From contig NZ_PJRS01000011.1 of the NCBI RefSeq assembly GCF_002858925.1, positions 186,001 through 250,000 of the forward strand: DNA of 64,000 bases, in the 5' to 3' direction. The translations under genes were made by a program, and so were the position numbers. The number at the start of each line of letters is the position of its first letter. The first letter of the stretch is position 1. The notes beneath the pieces were generated by a model. That model worked only from the letters and a program-made list of their open reading frames with translations, searched no databases and had not been told where the DNA came from. Below, in pieces: positions 27,377 through 36,009 of this stretch. This DNA is from Caulobacter zeae. GTDB taxonomy: Bacteria > Pseudomonadota > Alphaproteobacteria > Caulobacterales > Caulobacteraceae.

Positions 27377-27529
27377 ATGACGAAAAAGGGTGGCGTGGGC
27401 TTTGTCCTGGGCGTGTGCGGCGGGATCATCTTAGGCGCGCTGATCGACAACATGGCCATCGGCCTGATCCTGGGCTTCGCCGTCGGCTTCGGTCTGATCA
27501 AGTTCGGCGGCAAGAAGGCCTCTGAATAG
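27377..27529 (+). CDS. Small Gly-rich membrane protein
   Basis: A 50-residue protein, KKGGVGFVLGVCGGIILGALI followed by DNMAIGLILGFAVGFGLIKF, forming one or two Gly-zipper-like membrane helices with a Lys-rich tail (GGKKASE). The start ATG 27377 is supported only by a weak GGGG upstream. It converges with the enoyl-CoA hydratase gene, with 3 bp between. Not recognised; a bacterial small membrane protein. Confidence 0.55.
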   Translation: MTKKGGVGFVLGVCGGIILGALIDNMAIGLILGFAVGFGLIKFGGKKASE

Positions 27530-27532
27530 GCC

Positions 27533-28282
27533 CTACTTCCTGCGGAAGTCGGCCGTGCGCTTGCCCATGAAGGCGGCGATGGCCTCCTGGTGGTCGCCGC
27601 TGGCGATCAGGGCGGGCAGTTCCTCCTCCACATAGGCCTTGCCGTCGATCACCCGCTTGGTGGCTTCCACGGCCAGGGGCGCGCGGGACGAGATGGCCTC
27701 GGCCAGCCTCATGGCCTCGCGCAGCAGCGTGCCGGGCGTGTGGACCGCGGTGACGATCCCGTCGAACAGGGCGCGGGCGGCGTCGAACTGGGCGCCGGTC
27801 AGCAGGTGGGCCTTGGCCCGCGCGGCGCCGATCAGCTGCGGCAGGCGGGTGGCCGAGGCCACCAGGCCGATGTTCACACCCGAGGCGGCGAAGGTCGCCC
27901 GATCGCTGGCCAGGCGGAGGTCGCAGGCCAGGGCCAGCTCCAGCCCGCCGCCGAAGCACCAGCCGTCAACGGCGGCGATGGTCGGAACCCGCAGGGCCTC
28001 GATCCAGTCCATCAGCCGGTTGAAGTCTTCCACCGCCGCCAGGGCGCCGTCGCCGCGCACGGCCGCCTCGCGCAGGTCGTCTCCAGCGCAGAACACCCCG
28101 CCCCGACCGGTCAGCACCACCGCCCGCACATCGTCGTCGGTGGCGATCTCGTCCAGCGCCCGCACCAGCTGGGCGCGCAGGGCCAGGCCCAGCGCATTGG
28201 CCGGCGGGGCGTCCAGCTCCAGGAGGATGATCGAGCCGGTGGGCCGCGAAACGTGAAGCATTGGGGGGATCGTCTGCGTCAT
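27533..28282 (-). CDS. Enoyl-CoA hydratase/isomerase family protein
   Basis: A 249-residue crotonase. The oxyanion-hole blocks are VLTGRGGVFCAGDDLREAA and AAVDGWCFGGGLELALACDL (with an expected GGG turn), then ASGVNIGLVAS. The position of the second catalytic Glu, usually present in hydratases in the segment after GGG, is occupied by GVNIGLVASATRLPQ. Activity may therefore differ from simple enoyl hydration. It is divergent from ccr, with a 290-bp promoter region between, so control may be shared. Confidence 0.9.
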   Translation of the reverse strand: MTQTIPPMLHVSRPTGSIILLELDAPPANALGLALRAQLVRALDEIATDDDVRAVVLTGRGGVFCAGDDLREAAVRGDGALAAVEDFNRLMDWIEALRVPTIAAVDGWCFGGGLELALACDLRLASDRATFAASGVNIGLVASATRLPQLIGAARAKAHLLTGAQFDAARALFDGIVTAVHTPGTLLREAMRLAEAISSRAPLAVEATKRVIDGKAYVEEELPALIASGDHQEAIAAFMGKRTADFRRK

Positions 28283-28319
28283 GGGGCCAACCTCGCCCGG
28301 CGCGGCGCGAATGGGAAGC

Positions 28320-28370
28320 GCGCAACCTCAGGCGCGGCCGGTGGTTTCATGCGCAACCATGCTGCGACGC
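28320..28370. promoter_or_regulatory. GCGCAACC repeats upstream of ccr
   Basis: GCGCAACC occurs at 28320-28327 and 28351-28358, 31 bp (three helical turns) apart. The second copy continues as GCGCAACCATGCTGCGACGC. A nearly identical string lies before mcd (35918-35939, with two extra bases). It lies in the divergent ccr/enoyl-CoA hydratase space, so it may bind an ethylmalonyl-CoA pathway regulator. Confidence 0.45.
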
Positions 28371-28572
28371 ACAAGGATTCCGCTTGCCAGATCCGGACGC
28401 TTGTCCCAGCCTCAGCCGTACCCGGCCGCCGAGCGTGGCCGGAGAACACGATAAGAACGACGGCCGGACGGCGCGTTTTCTCCTCGCGCCGAACCGTACC
28501 GCGGAGCGCAGACAGCCATTTCGGCGTTCATGTTGCAGCGCCGAAGAGCCGGGCCCAAAGCCGGGGAGTGAC

Positions 28573-29853
28573 ATGACGACCGCGACCCTCGAGACGACCG
28601 CGTCTCCCGTGAAGGACCTGTACGAGATCGGCGAGATCCCGCCGCCGTTCCATGTGCCCAAGTCGATGTACGCCTGGACGATCCGCAAGGAGCGCCACGG
28701 CCCGCCTGGCTCGGCCATGCAGGTCGAGGTGGTGCCCACCTGGGAGATCGGCGAGGACGAGGTGCTGGTCCTCGTGATGGCCGCCGGCGTCAACTACAAC
28801 GGCATCTGGGCCGCCCTGGGCGAGCCGATCAGCCCGCTCGACGGCCACAAGCATCCGTTCCACATCGCCGGCTCCGACGCCTCGGGCATCGTCTGGGCGG
28901 TAGGCGCCAAGGTGAAGCGCTGGAAGCTGGGCGACGAGGTTGTCATCCACTGTAACCAGGACGACGGCGACGACGAGGAGTGCAACGGCGGCGACCCGAT
29001 GTACTCGTCCAGCCAGCGCATCTGGGGCTACGAGACGCCGGACGGCAGTTTCGCCCAGTTCTGCCGGGTGCAATCCCGTCAATTGATGCCGCGTCCCCGG
29101 CACCTGACCTGGGAAGAGGCGGCCTGCTACACCCTGACCCTGGCCACCGCCTACCGCATGCTGTTCGGCCACAAGCCGCATGAGCTGAAGCCCGGCCAGA
29201 ACGTGCTGGTCTGGGGCGCATCGGGCGGTCTGGGCGTCTTCGCCGTGCAGCTGGCGGCCGTCGCCGGGGCCAATGCGATCGGCGTGGTCAGCGACGACGA
29301 CAAGCGCGAGTTCGTGCTGTCGATGGGCGCCAAGGCGGTGCTGAACCGCAAGGAATTCAACTGCTGGGGCCAACTGCCCAAGGTCAACGGCCCCGAGTTC
29401 GCCGACTACATGAAGGAGAGCCGCAAGTTCGGCAAAGCCATCTGGCAGATCACCGGCAACCGCGACGTCGACCTCGTCTTCGAGCACCCCGGGGAGTCGA
29501 CCTTCCCGGTCAGCGTGTTCGTCGTGAAGCGCGGCGGCATGGTCGCCATCTGCGCGGGCACCAGCGGCTTCAACCTGACGATGGACGCCCGCTTCCTGTG
29601 GATGCGCCAGAAGCGGGTGCAGGGCAGCCACTTCGCCAACCTGATGCAGGCCAGCGCCGCCAACCAGCTGGTCATCGACCGTCGCGTCGATCCCTGCCTG
29701 TCGGAAGTGTTCCCCTGGGACCAGATCCCCGCCGCCCACGAGAAGATGCTGGCCAACCAGCACCTGCCCGGGAACATGGGCGTCCTGGTCTGCGCCCAGC
29801 GGCCCGGCCTGCGCACCTTCGATGAGGTGCAGGAGCTGAGCGGCGAGGGGTGA
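28573..29853 (+). CDS. ccr: Crotonyl-CoA carboxylase/reductase
   Basis: Key enzyme of the ethylmalonyl-CoA pathway: reductive carboxylation of crotonyl-CoA with NADPH and CO2 to (2S)-ethylmalonyl-CoA, inside the cytoplasm. The 426 residues form an MDR-type zinc-less reductase: MAAGVNYNGIWAALGEPIS, HIAGSDASGIVWAVGAKV, QRIWGYETPDGSFAQFCRVQ, the Rossmann motif VWGASGGLGVFAVQLA, and the Ccr-specific C-terminal LFEHPGE and NLMQASAANQLV regions. The start is ATG 28573 with GGGGAG 5 bp upstream; the longer frame to 28261 has no site. It allows growth on acetate or C1/C2 units without isocitrate lyase. The partners mcd (36.0 kb) and ecm (56.9 kb) are also in this window. Confidence 0.96.
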   Translation: MTTATLETTASPVKDLYEIGEIPPPFHVPKSMYAWTIRKERHGPPGSAMQVEVVPTWEIGEDEVLVLVMAAGVNYNGIWAALGEPISPLDGHKHPFHIAGSDASGIVWAVGAKVKRWKLGDEVVIHCNQDDGDDEECNGGDPMYSSSQRIWGYETPDGSFAQFCRVQSRQLMPRPRHLTWEEAACYTLTLATAYRMLFGHKPHELKPGQNVLVWGASGGLGVFAVQLAAVAGANAIGVVSDDDKREFVLSMGAKAVLNRKEFNCWGQLPKVNGPEFADYMKESRKFGKAIWQITGNRDVDLVFEHPGESTFPVSVFVVKRGGMVAICAGTSGFNLTMDARFLWMRQKRVQGSHFANLMQASAANQLVIDRRVDPCLSEVFPWDQIPAAHEKMLANQHLPGNMGVLVCAQRPGLRTFDEVQELSGEG

Positions 29854-29948
29854 CGGCACGGAAACGGGGGAACGCAGCGTCTGCATGCAAGACGCCGGCC
29901 CGGAACCAGGGTCTCTTCCCTTCAGTTTCGAGACCGAAGGAGTGCGCC

Positions 29949-30188
29949 ATGACCGACATCACCTACACCATCGTCGAGCACGACGGCGGCTGGGCCTACA
30001 AGCTGGGCGCGGTCTTCTCGGAGACCTATCCCACCCATGACGCCGCCCTGGCCGCCGCCAAGCGCGTGGCCGGCGAGCAGAAGGTGGCGGGCGATACGGT
30101 CGGCATCACCTACGAGGACGACCGCGGCCAGTGGCGCGAGGAGCTGTCCGACGGCCACGACCGCCCGACCACGCACGTGAAGGGGTAG
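29949..30188 (+). CDS. DUF2188-like small protein
   Basis: A 79-residue protein with the DUF2188 pattern: YTIVEHDGGWAYKLGAVFSE, TYPTHDAALAAAKRVAGEQK and a closing hydrophilic GITYEDDRGQWREEL. The family is of unknown function. ATG 29949 is preceded by AAGGAG. It follows ccr by 95 bp and may be separately transcribed. A family-2 repeat lies after its stop. Confidence 0.75.
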   Translation: MTDITYTIVEHDGGWAYKLGAVFSETYPTHDAALAAAKRVAGEQKVAGDTVGITYEDDRGQWREELSDGHDRPTTHVKG

Positions 30189-30200
30189 GGCCCCCTCCTT

Positions 30201-30238
30201 CCCGTCATTCCCCGCCACAAGGGCGGGAATGACGGGAG
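30201..30238. repeat. Intergenic repeat family 2 (single hairpin)
   Basis: CCCGTCATTCCCCGCC..GGCGGGAATGACGGG forms one 14-16-bp stem between the DUF2188-like gene and the M20 peptidase gene. The loop is CACAAG rather than the usual CCTTGT. Confidence 0.7.
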
Positions 30239-30334
30239 GTGATATATTTCGATCCGTCTCGTATCGAAATTGATCTTGGCAAGCTCGCCGCCTCGTCGCA
30301 CAGTCGCGCCCTGACAGATCGGCGGAGGGGCGTC

Positions 30335-31801
30335 ATGGGGTGGAAGAGCAAGGTCGCGCTGGGCGCGGTCGGGGTGGCGGCCGTGCTGGCCGGCGTGGTG
30401 GTCGTGCGGACCGTCACGTTCAAGCCGCCGGCCCAGGCGGGCGAGGTTCCGCTGGCCGCCGCGCGGCCGTTCGACGCCGCCCGGGCCGCCGCGCACCTGG
30501 GCGAGGCCATCCGTTTCCAGACCGTCAGCCACCAGAACGCCGCCGACAACGATCTTTCCCAGTGGGACGCCCTGCACGCCTGGCTGCGGGCGACCTATCC
30601 GGCCGCCCACAAGGTCATGACCCGCGAGGTCGTCGGCGGCCACGCCCTGATCTACACTTGGAAGGGCTCGGACCCGTCGCTGGCCCCGATCGTGCTGATG
30701 GCCCACCAGGACGTGGTGCCCGTCACCGCAGGCACCGAGAAGGACTGGAAGCATCCGCCGTTCGCCGGCGTGGTGGCCGACGGCGCGGTCTGGGGCCGGG
30801 GGGCTGTCGATGACAAGGGCTCGCTGATCGGTCTCTTCGAGGCGGTCGACGGCCTGGCGGCCGGCGGCTTTGCGCCCAAGCGCACCGTGATCATCGCCAG
30901 CGGCCATGACGAGGAGGTCGGCGGGGCCGGCGCCCGGGCCGTGGCCGCCACGCTGAAGGCGCGCGGCGTCAAGGCCTGGTTCGTGCTCGACGAGGGCATG
31001 GTGGTGGTGGCCGACAATCCGGTGACCAAGGGGCCGGCGGCGATCATCGGCGTCGCCGAGAAGGGCTATGGCACGCTCAAGGTCACCGCGCCCGCGCCGG
31101 GCGGTCACTCCTCGACCCCGCCGCCGCAGACCGGCGTCACCACCCTGGCCCGCGCCGTGCTGGCCATCGCCGACCATCCCCATCCGATGAAGTTCGAGGG
31201 CCCCGGCGCCGACATGCTGAAGTCGCTGGCCCCCAGCGCCTCGCCGACGGTGAAGATGGCGGCGGCCAACAGCTGGCTGTTCTCGCCGCTGCTGGTCCAG
31301 CAGACGGCCAGGTCGCCGGCGGGCGCGGCCATGCTGCACACCACCATCGCGCCGACCATGCTGAAGGGCTCGCCCAAGGAGAACGTGCTGCCCCAAGACG
31401 CCACGGCCTGGATCAACTACCGCATCGCGCCAGGCGACAGTTCGGCCGCCGTCATGGCTCGCGCCAAGAGCGCCGTCGGCGACCTGCCGGTGCAACTGAC
31501 CTGGGAGCGCCAGCTCAACGAGCCCTCGCCGGTGTCGTCGACGACGTCGGAGGGCTGGAAGACCCTGGCCTCGCTGGCCGGGAACGAGAGCGGCGCGCCC
31601 GTCGCGCCGGGCCTCGTCATCGCCGCCACCGACAGCCGCTTCATGTCGCCGATCGCCGACGACATCTACCGCTTCCAGCCGATCACCCTGTCGATGGACG
31701 GCGCCAAGATGATCCACGGCACCAACGAGCACATGACCCTGGCCAACCTGGAAGAGATGGTGCGCTTCTATCAGCGGCTGGTGGAAACGGCAGGACGCTG
31801 A
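30335..31801 (+). CDS. M20 family zinc peptidase (carboxypeptidase S-like), membrane-anchored
   Basis: A 488-residue M20/M25/M40 peptidase. The N-terminus (VALGAVGVAAVLAGVVVV) is a signal anchor, so the enzyme faces the periplasm. Zinc ligands: LMAHQDVVPV (H-x-D), WGRGAVDDKGSL (bridging Asp), SGHDEEVGGAGA (Glu pair), a later D/E in FVLDEGMV and a C-terminal HGTNEHM. The dimerisation lid begins at KGYGTLKVTAPAPGGHSSTP. Length and order fit carboxypeptidase S-type enzymes. The start is ATG 30335 with a strong GGAGGGG upstream. It is followed by a terminator at 31816-31839. Confidence 0.92.
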   Translation: MGWKSKVALGAVGVAAVLAGVVVVRTVTFKPPAQAGEVPLAAARPFDAARAAAHLGEAIRFQTVSHQNAADNDLSQWDALHAWLRATYPAAHKVMTREVVGGHALIYTWKGSDPSLAPIVLMAHQDVVPVTAGTEKDWKHPPFAGVVADGAVWGRGAVDDKGSLIGLFEAVDGLAAGGFAPKRTVIIASGHDEEVGGAGARAVAATLKARGVKAWFVLDEGMVVVADNPVTKGPAAIIGVAEKGYGTLKVTAPAPGGHSSTPPPQTGVTTLARAVLAIADHPHPMKFEGPGADMLKSLAPSASPTVKMAAANSWLFSPLLVQQTARSPAGAAMLHTTIAPTMLKGSPKENVLPQDATAWINYRIAPGDSSAAVMARAKSAVGDLPVQLTWERQLNEPSPVSSTTSEGWKTLASLAGNESGAPVAPGLVIAATDSRFMSPIADDIYRFQPITLSMDGAKMIHGTNEHMTLANLEEMVRFYQRLVETAGR

Positions 31802-31815
31802 CACCTCTTCCGTAG

Positions 31816-31839
31816 AATCTCCGCTTTCGCGGGGATTTT
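31816..31839 (+). terminator. Rho-independent terminator of the M20 peptidase gene
   Basis: Stem AATCTCCGC/GCGGGGATT (one wobble) with a TTTC loop, running into TTTT on the plus strand, 15 bp after the stop codon. Confidence 0.75.
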
Positions 31840-31896
31840 ACGGGTAAGGGGTCTCACGGTCTTAAAACCGGGGCGGACAGGCGCTAGAACCGCCTC

Positions 31897-33006
31897 ATGC
31901 CCGCCGACGACGCACCCGCGACGACCAAGATCGCCAAGGCCCCGCCCGCCAAGTTCGGCAAGGGCTTCCTGTTCGACGCCTGGTACTACGCGGCCCTGTC
32001 GCGCGAGGTGAAGACCGGCAAGCTGGTCCGCTACGAGTTCCTGGGCGAGCCGGTGCTGGTCAGCCGGGGCAGGGACGGCACGGTGTTCGCGATCCGCGAC
32101 GTCTGCCCGCACCGCGCCGCGCCCCTGTCGGCCGGCAAGCTGACGCAGGAGGCCGACGGCCGTTCCAGCGTCGAGTGCCCCTATCACGGCTGGCGGTTCG
32201 GTTCGGACGGTGTCTGCGCCGCGATCCCGTCGCTGACGTCGGACCAGAGTCTCGAGGTCTCGCGCATCCGCGTGCGGCGCTATCCGGCGGCCGAGAGCCA
32301 GGGGATGGTGTTCGTCTGGATCGGCAGCGACCCGCGGTTCGACGGCGAGCCGCCAGAGCCGCCGCCGTCCTTCCCCGGCGTGGTCGGCGGCGACGCCAAG
32401 ATCGTCGACTCGATGATCTTCGAGACCCACATGGACCACGCGGTGGTCGGCCTGATGGACCCCACCCACGCGCCCTATGTGCACGAGGCCTGGTGGGCGC
32501 GCTCGTCCAAGCGCCAGTCGGAGAAGACCAAGGTCTTCGCGCCGTCTCCCGAGGGCTTCGTCATGCGCCGCCACGGACGCAGCAAGGCCAACCGCCTGTA
32601 CGACATCCTGGGCGGCGCGCCCGAGATCGAGATCACCTTCCGCCTGCCCGGCTATCGCTGGGAGCACATCGTGGTGGGCAAGCGTCAGGTTCTGGCCCTG
32701 ACCTGCCTGACGCCGCTGACCGAGACCAGCACCCGCATCAGCCAGCTGATCTGGTCGGACCATCCGGTGATGGCCTTCCGGGCGCTGATCGCCCCGTTCG
32801 CCCGCGAGTTCCTGCGCCAGGACGGCCGCATGGTGAACCTGCAGAACGAGGGGCTGAAGTATGACCCCGCCCTGATCTGGATCGACGACGCCGACACCCA
32901 GGCCAAGTGGTACCAGCAGCTGAAGCGTGAATGGACCGCCAGCCGCGCCGAGGCCCGGCCGTTCGTCAATCCGGTCAAGGAAACCACGCTGAAGTGGCGC
33001 AGCTGA
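31897..33006 (+). CDS. Rieske-type aromatic ring-hydroxylating / O-demethylase oxygenase
   Basis: A 369-residue Rieske non-haem iron oxygenase. The 2Fe-2S motif is VCPHRAAPLS and CPYHGWRFGSDG (C-x-H...C-x-x-H). The mononuclear iron ligands lie in ETHMDHAVVGLMDPTHAPYVH (two His and an Asp). It has the single-polypeptide length of the vanillate/dicamba/GbcA-like group rather than a two-subunit dioxygenase alpha chain. No reductase gene is adjacent. Its stop overlaps the start of a CPBP-family gene by 13 bp. Substrate unknown. Confidence 0.9.
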   Translation: MPADDAPATTKIAKAPPAKFGKGFLFDAWYYAALSREVKTGKLVRYEFLGEPVLVSRGRDGTVFAIRDVCPHRAAPLSAGKLTQEADGRSSVECPYHGWRFGSDGVCAAIPSLTSDQSLEVSRIRVRRYPAAESQGMVFVWIGSDPRFDGEPPEPPPSFPGVVGGDAKIVDSMIFETHMDHAVVGLMDPTHAPYVHEAWWARSSKRQSEKTKVFAPSPEGFVMRRHGRSKANRLYDILGGAPEIEITFRLPGYRWEHIVVGKRQVLALTCLTPLTETSTRISQLIWSDHPVMAFRALIAPFAREFLRQDGRMVNLQNEGLKYDPALIWIDDADTQAKWYQQLKREWTASRAEARPFVNPVKETTLKWRS

Positions 33007-33506
33007 GAGTCGTTCAGCGGCGTCTCGTCGCCGTCCTGACGACCCTGCCCGACGCGGCCGGCTGGCGCTGGTGCGCCCTGGCGGCCGTGGCCTGCGGCGC
33101 GGCGATGGCCGCCATCGGCTTTTCGACCGGCCTCTATCGGCTGACCGAAACCGCGCCCGGCCTGCCGCTGCGGCTTCTGACGGTGTGGATCATCCCCGCG
33201 CTCGGCGAGGAGTTGTCGTTTCGCGGCCTGCTGCTGCCGGGGCGCGACGAGACTCGCCGGCCCCGGCTGTGGGTCGTCGTCTCCACGGCGCTCTACGTGG
33301 CCTGGCATCCGTTCGAAACCCTGACCTTCCTGCCGCACGCGACGACGTTCCTGCGCTGGGATTTCCTGTTGTGCACGGCGATCCTAGGTCTGGCCTGCGC
33401 CCTGATGCGGCTGCGCACCGGCTCGCTGTGGCCGGCGGTGCTGCTGCACGGCGGCTTCGTGGTGCTGTGGCAGACCTGGCTGGGCGGGATCAGCGCGCTA
33501 GGGTGA
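32994..33506 (+). CDS. CPBP-family intramembrane metalloprotease-like protein
   Basis: A 170-residue membrane protein of the CAAX protease/Rce1-like (CPBP) group. Motif 1 is LGEELSFRGLLLPG (E-E-x-x-x-R), motif 2 is WHPFETL, and a third His lies in LLHGGFVVLW. Four hydrophobic segments are visible. The start is GTG 32994 inside the end of the Rieske gene. It is coupled with that gene but need not share its function; many CPBP proteins mature or protect peptides. Confidence 0.78.
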   Translation: MAQLRVVQRRLVAVLTTLPDAAGWRWCALAAVACGAAMAAIGFSTGLYRLTETAPGLPLRLLTVWIIPALGEELSFRGLLLPGRDETRRPRLWVVVSTALYVAWHPFETLTFLPHATTFLRWDFLLCTAILGLACALMRLRTGSLWPAVLLHGGFVVLWQTWLGGISALG

Positions 33507-33530
33507 GGGGGCGGCCAAGCCCCCAACGCG

Positions 33531-33561
33531 AAAAACCCGCCTGGTCGGGGGACCAGGCGGG
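33531..33561 (-). terminator. Terminator after the SH3-domain gene
   Basis: A perfect 11-bp stem CCCGCCTGGTC/GACCAGGCGGG with a GGGG loop, followed on the minus strand by TTTTT. It sits in the convergent space between the CPBP and SH3-domain genes. Confidence 0.85.
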
Positions 33562-33613
33562 CTCGCACGGAGCGCGCGGGGACGGGGGTTGGGGAGCGCG
33601 CCCCGAACCTCGG

Positions 33614-34189
33614 TTAAGCGCGGTAGACGTAGGCGCTGGAGACGTAGCCGACGCCGACGCCGTTCTGGCCGACCAGGATCCATTGGCCGTCACCGGTGCG
33701 GCCCAGGGCCTGGAAGGTCTCGCCGGCGACGACCGAGCCGACCTTCATGCCGCGGGTCGAGGCCGAGGCGCGCAGGTTCAGGTTCGAGCGGGCGACGTAC
33801 TTGCCGGTGATCTTGGTCATCGGCGCGGAGTCGACATTGTGCGAGATCTTGATGCCGTTGCTGGTCTTGTAGGAGCCGCCGACGTCGTTCGAGGCCTGCT
33901 TCTTCTGCATGCTGCAACCGACGTAGGAACCGGCGCCCGCGCCGACGACGGCGCCGATGGCGGTGCCCGTGCCGCGGTCGTTCTTGGCCAGGTTCGAGCC
34001 GGCGACGGCGCCCAGCAGGCCGCCGATCACGGCGCCCGTTTCCTGCTTCTTGCCCGAGGCGTCGCAGCCGACGACGCCGCCCAGGCGCTGTTCGACGGCG
34101 TTGGCGGCCGGGGCCGAAGCCATGGTGAAGGCGGTGGCGGCGGCGGCGATGGTCAGGCCGATCGTCTTGATCTTGTTGGTCTTGTGCAT
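33614..34189 (-). CDS. Exported glycine-zipper plus SH3-like protein
   Basis: A 191-residue envelope protein. Signal peptide MHKTNKIKTIGLTIAAAATAFTMASAPAANA (cleavage after ANA). A central Gly-zipper region (about 50-95) contains VIGGLLGAVAGSNLAKN and AIGAVVGAGAGSYVG, two consecutive 2TM-glycine-zipper-like units, with two Cys (VGCDASG, GCSMQK). The C-terminal bacterial SH3 domain (ARSNLNLRASASTRGMKVGS) is of the type that binds peptidoglycan or other ligands. Its ribosome site is AAGGA. Lone gene with its own terminator. Confidence 0.82.
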   Translation of the reverse strand: MHKTNKIKTIGLTIAAAATAFTMASAPAANAVEQRLGGVVGCDASGKKQETGAVIGGLLGAVAGSNLAKNDRGTGTAIGAVVGAGAGSYVGCSMQKKQASNDVGGSYKTSNGIKISHNVDSAPMTKITGKYVARSNLNLRASASTRGMKVGSVVAGETFQALGRTGDGQWILVGQNGVGVGYVSSAYVYRA

Positions 34190-34440
34190 GGCGATAATCC
34201 TTCGTCCCTTTGAATTGGTCCGGAGCCGTCGGCCCCGTGAGACGCAACATCGCAGGCCGAAGCTGAACCGAGCCGTCAGGTCGTTCGACAGAATTCGTTC
34301 ATGTTGGAATTTTTTTGAAACCCGGCGGGCGGCGTCCCGAAAGTCGTGGTGCGCAAATACACAACTATCGGGCGCATTCATGGGTTAGGATGCCTTGATG
34401 GCGCGGCCCGCAACCCCGCGTCGGGGAAGGGGACCGACCC

Positions 34441-35859
34441 ATGAGGAAGATCGCGATTGCGACGGCCGCGACCGTCGCGCTGTGCGCCGGCCTGGCCGGC
34501 TGCGACAAGGCGCCGGAAGCCACCGCGCCCAAGCCCGAGGCGCTGCTGGACGTGGCGGTGATCACGCCCGTGCCGCTGCCGACCACGGCGAACTATCCGG
34601 TGGCCGCGGCCACGATCAACGGCTGGATCGCCAACGCCGACATCGCCGCGATGCGCAACCACGCCTGGCAGATCTGGCAGGCCATGGCCCAGCCGTCGGG
34701 CCAGTCGTTCAACGGCCAGTCGCTGCCGATCTGGGAAACCTGGGCCGGCACCAACGACGTCTTCCCGCCCGCGCCGCCGGCTGGCGCCGCCGCCGCGACG
34801 ACCACCACGACGGTGGCCCAGCGCGTGGCCGCGCCGCGCAAGCTGCGCGTCTTCCAGCAACCGAACCAGTTCCACCACGGCCGGGGCGGCATCACGCCGA
34901 CCAAGTTCGACACCACGGTGACCTCGTTCAACAAGTTCAGCCCCGAGGCGGCGACCTTCCTGGACGCCTCGCACCCGGGTCCGGGCGGCGCCTCCTATCG
35001 CTACTCCAGCACCAGCGACATGCAGAAGCTGAACACCTCGTGGCCGGCGGGCACCACGCCCCAGAACCGCGGCGTGCAGGAGTTCCCGGTGCGCGGCCTC
35101 GAGCTGAAGCCGGTGTTCGGCCTGGTTCACGCCAAGGGCCTGACGGTCCAGCCGCTGTGGCAGGGGCCGTCGGCCTCGACCAACGCCCAGAACCCCGAGC
35201 CCCAGACCTGGACCACCTGTGTCCTGGTGGCCCCGACAGGCCAGGGCCCGGTGCGGCCGGCCACCCCGCGCGAGATCGCCAGCATCCGCGACCCCGGCGC
35301 CTGCAAGACCTTCCTGTGGGCGCCGATGAGCACCTTCTATTCGGTCAAGCTCAGCGCCGCCGAGGCCGCGGACTACAACACCGCCAACAGCTTGACCGGC
35401 GCCGACGCGGCCGTGGCCGGCGACTTCGCCGTGCTGCAGGCCATGCACGTCAACAGCAAGGAAATCCCGTTCTGGACCTGGCAGACCTTCTGGTGGCAGC
35501 CGGGCGCCGACACGCCCAACGGCTTCCCCGGCAGCAAGCAGGGCCAGCCGGCCAGCCTGACCGGGCCGTGGACCAACTACGCCACCTGCACGGCCTACGA
35601 CCAGACGACCACCCAGGGCGGCTCGACCATGACCGTCTGCTTCAACCCCTATCTGGAGACCAGCACCGGCATCCCGGCCGGCATCACCTCCAACTGCATG
35701 AGCTGCCACGGGGTGGCGGTGATCACCGCCGGCAACGCCCCCTATCCGGCCGACTACAAGAAGCCGATCGCGTTCTTCAGCGACCCGCTCTACTTCACCA
35801 CCAGCAACACCCACGCTGACTTCTCGTGGGCGCTGGCCGGCAATTCCGACCCGAACTGA
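34441..35859 (+). CDS. Exported lipoprotein with a single C-terminal c-type haem motif
   Basis: A 472-residue protein. The signal peptide MRKIAIATAATVALCAGLAG ends at lipobox LAGC, so it is membrane-anchored after export. The one CxxCH motif lies near the C-terminus (NCMSCHG), unusual for a 470-residue cytochrome-like protein. The body is rich in Thr, Pro and Trp and contains EIPFWTWQTFWWQPGADTPN. I do not recognise the family with certainty; related proteins are annotated as cytochrome c or hypothetical. GGGGACC lies just upstream of ATG 34441. An electron-transfer or sensor role is possible. Confidence 0.75.
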   Translation: MRKIAIATAATVALCAGLAGCDKAPEATAPKPEALLDVAVITPVPLPTTANYPVAAATINGWIANADIAAMRNHAWQIWQAMAQPSGQSFNGQSLPIWETWAGTNDVFPPAPPAGAAAATTTTTVAQRVAAPRKLRVFQQPNQFHHGRGGITPTKFDTTVTSFNKFSPEAATFLDASHPGPGGASYRYSSTSDMQKLNTSWPAGTTPQNRGVQEFPVRGLELKPVFGLVHAKGLTVQPLWQGPSASTNAQNPEPQTWTTCVLVAPTGQGPVRPATPREIASIRDPGACKTFLWAPMSTFYSVKLSAAEAADYNTANSLTGADAAVAGDFAVLQAMHVNSKEIPFWTWQTFWWQPGADTPNGFPGSKQGQPASLTGPWTNYATCTAYDQTTTQGGSTMTVCFNPYLETSTGIPAGITSNCMSCHGVAVITAGNAPYPADYKKPIAFFSDPLYFTTSNTHADFSWALAGNSDPN

Positions 35860-35917
35860 CGACCCCGCGCCCGCTCCCTCGCGGGGGCGGGCGCACGCCT
35901 CTCCGATCCCGGCTCTC

Positions 35918-35959
35918 GCGCAACCGCATGCTGCGTCGCGGCATTGCTCGCAGGTGCGA
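35918..35959. promoter_or_regulatory. Candidate regulatory elements upstream of mcd
   Basis: GCGCAACC then GC then ATGCTGCGTCGC (35918-35939) matches the ccr upstream string (28351-28370) apart from two inserted bases and one mismatch. TCGCAGGTGCGA (35948-35959), an inverted repeat TCGCA-GG-TGCGA, also occurs before ecm (58982-58993). Both lie within 100 bp of the mcd start. Confidence 0.5.
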
Positions 35960-36009
35960 AAGGGATCACAGTGCCTGAAAACATAAGTACGGCGCAGGGG
36001 AGTTAGAGC

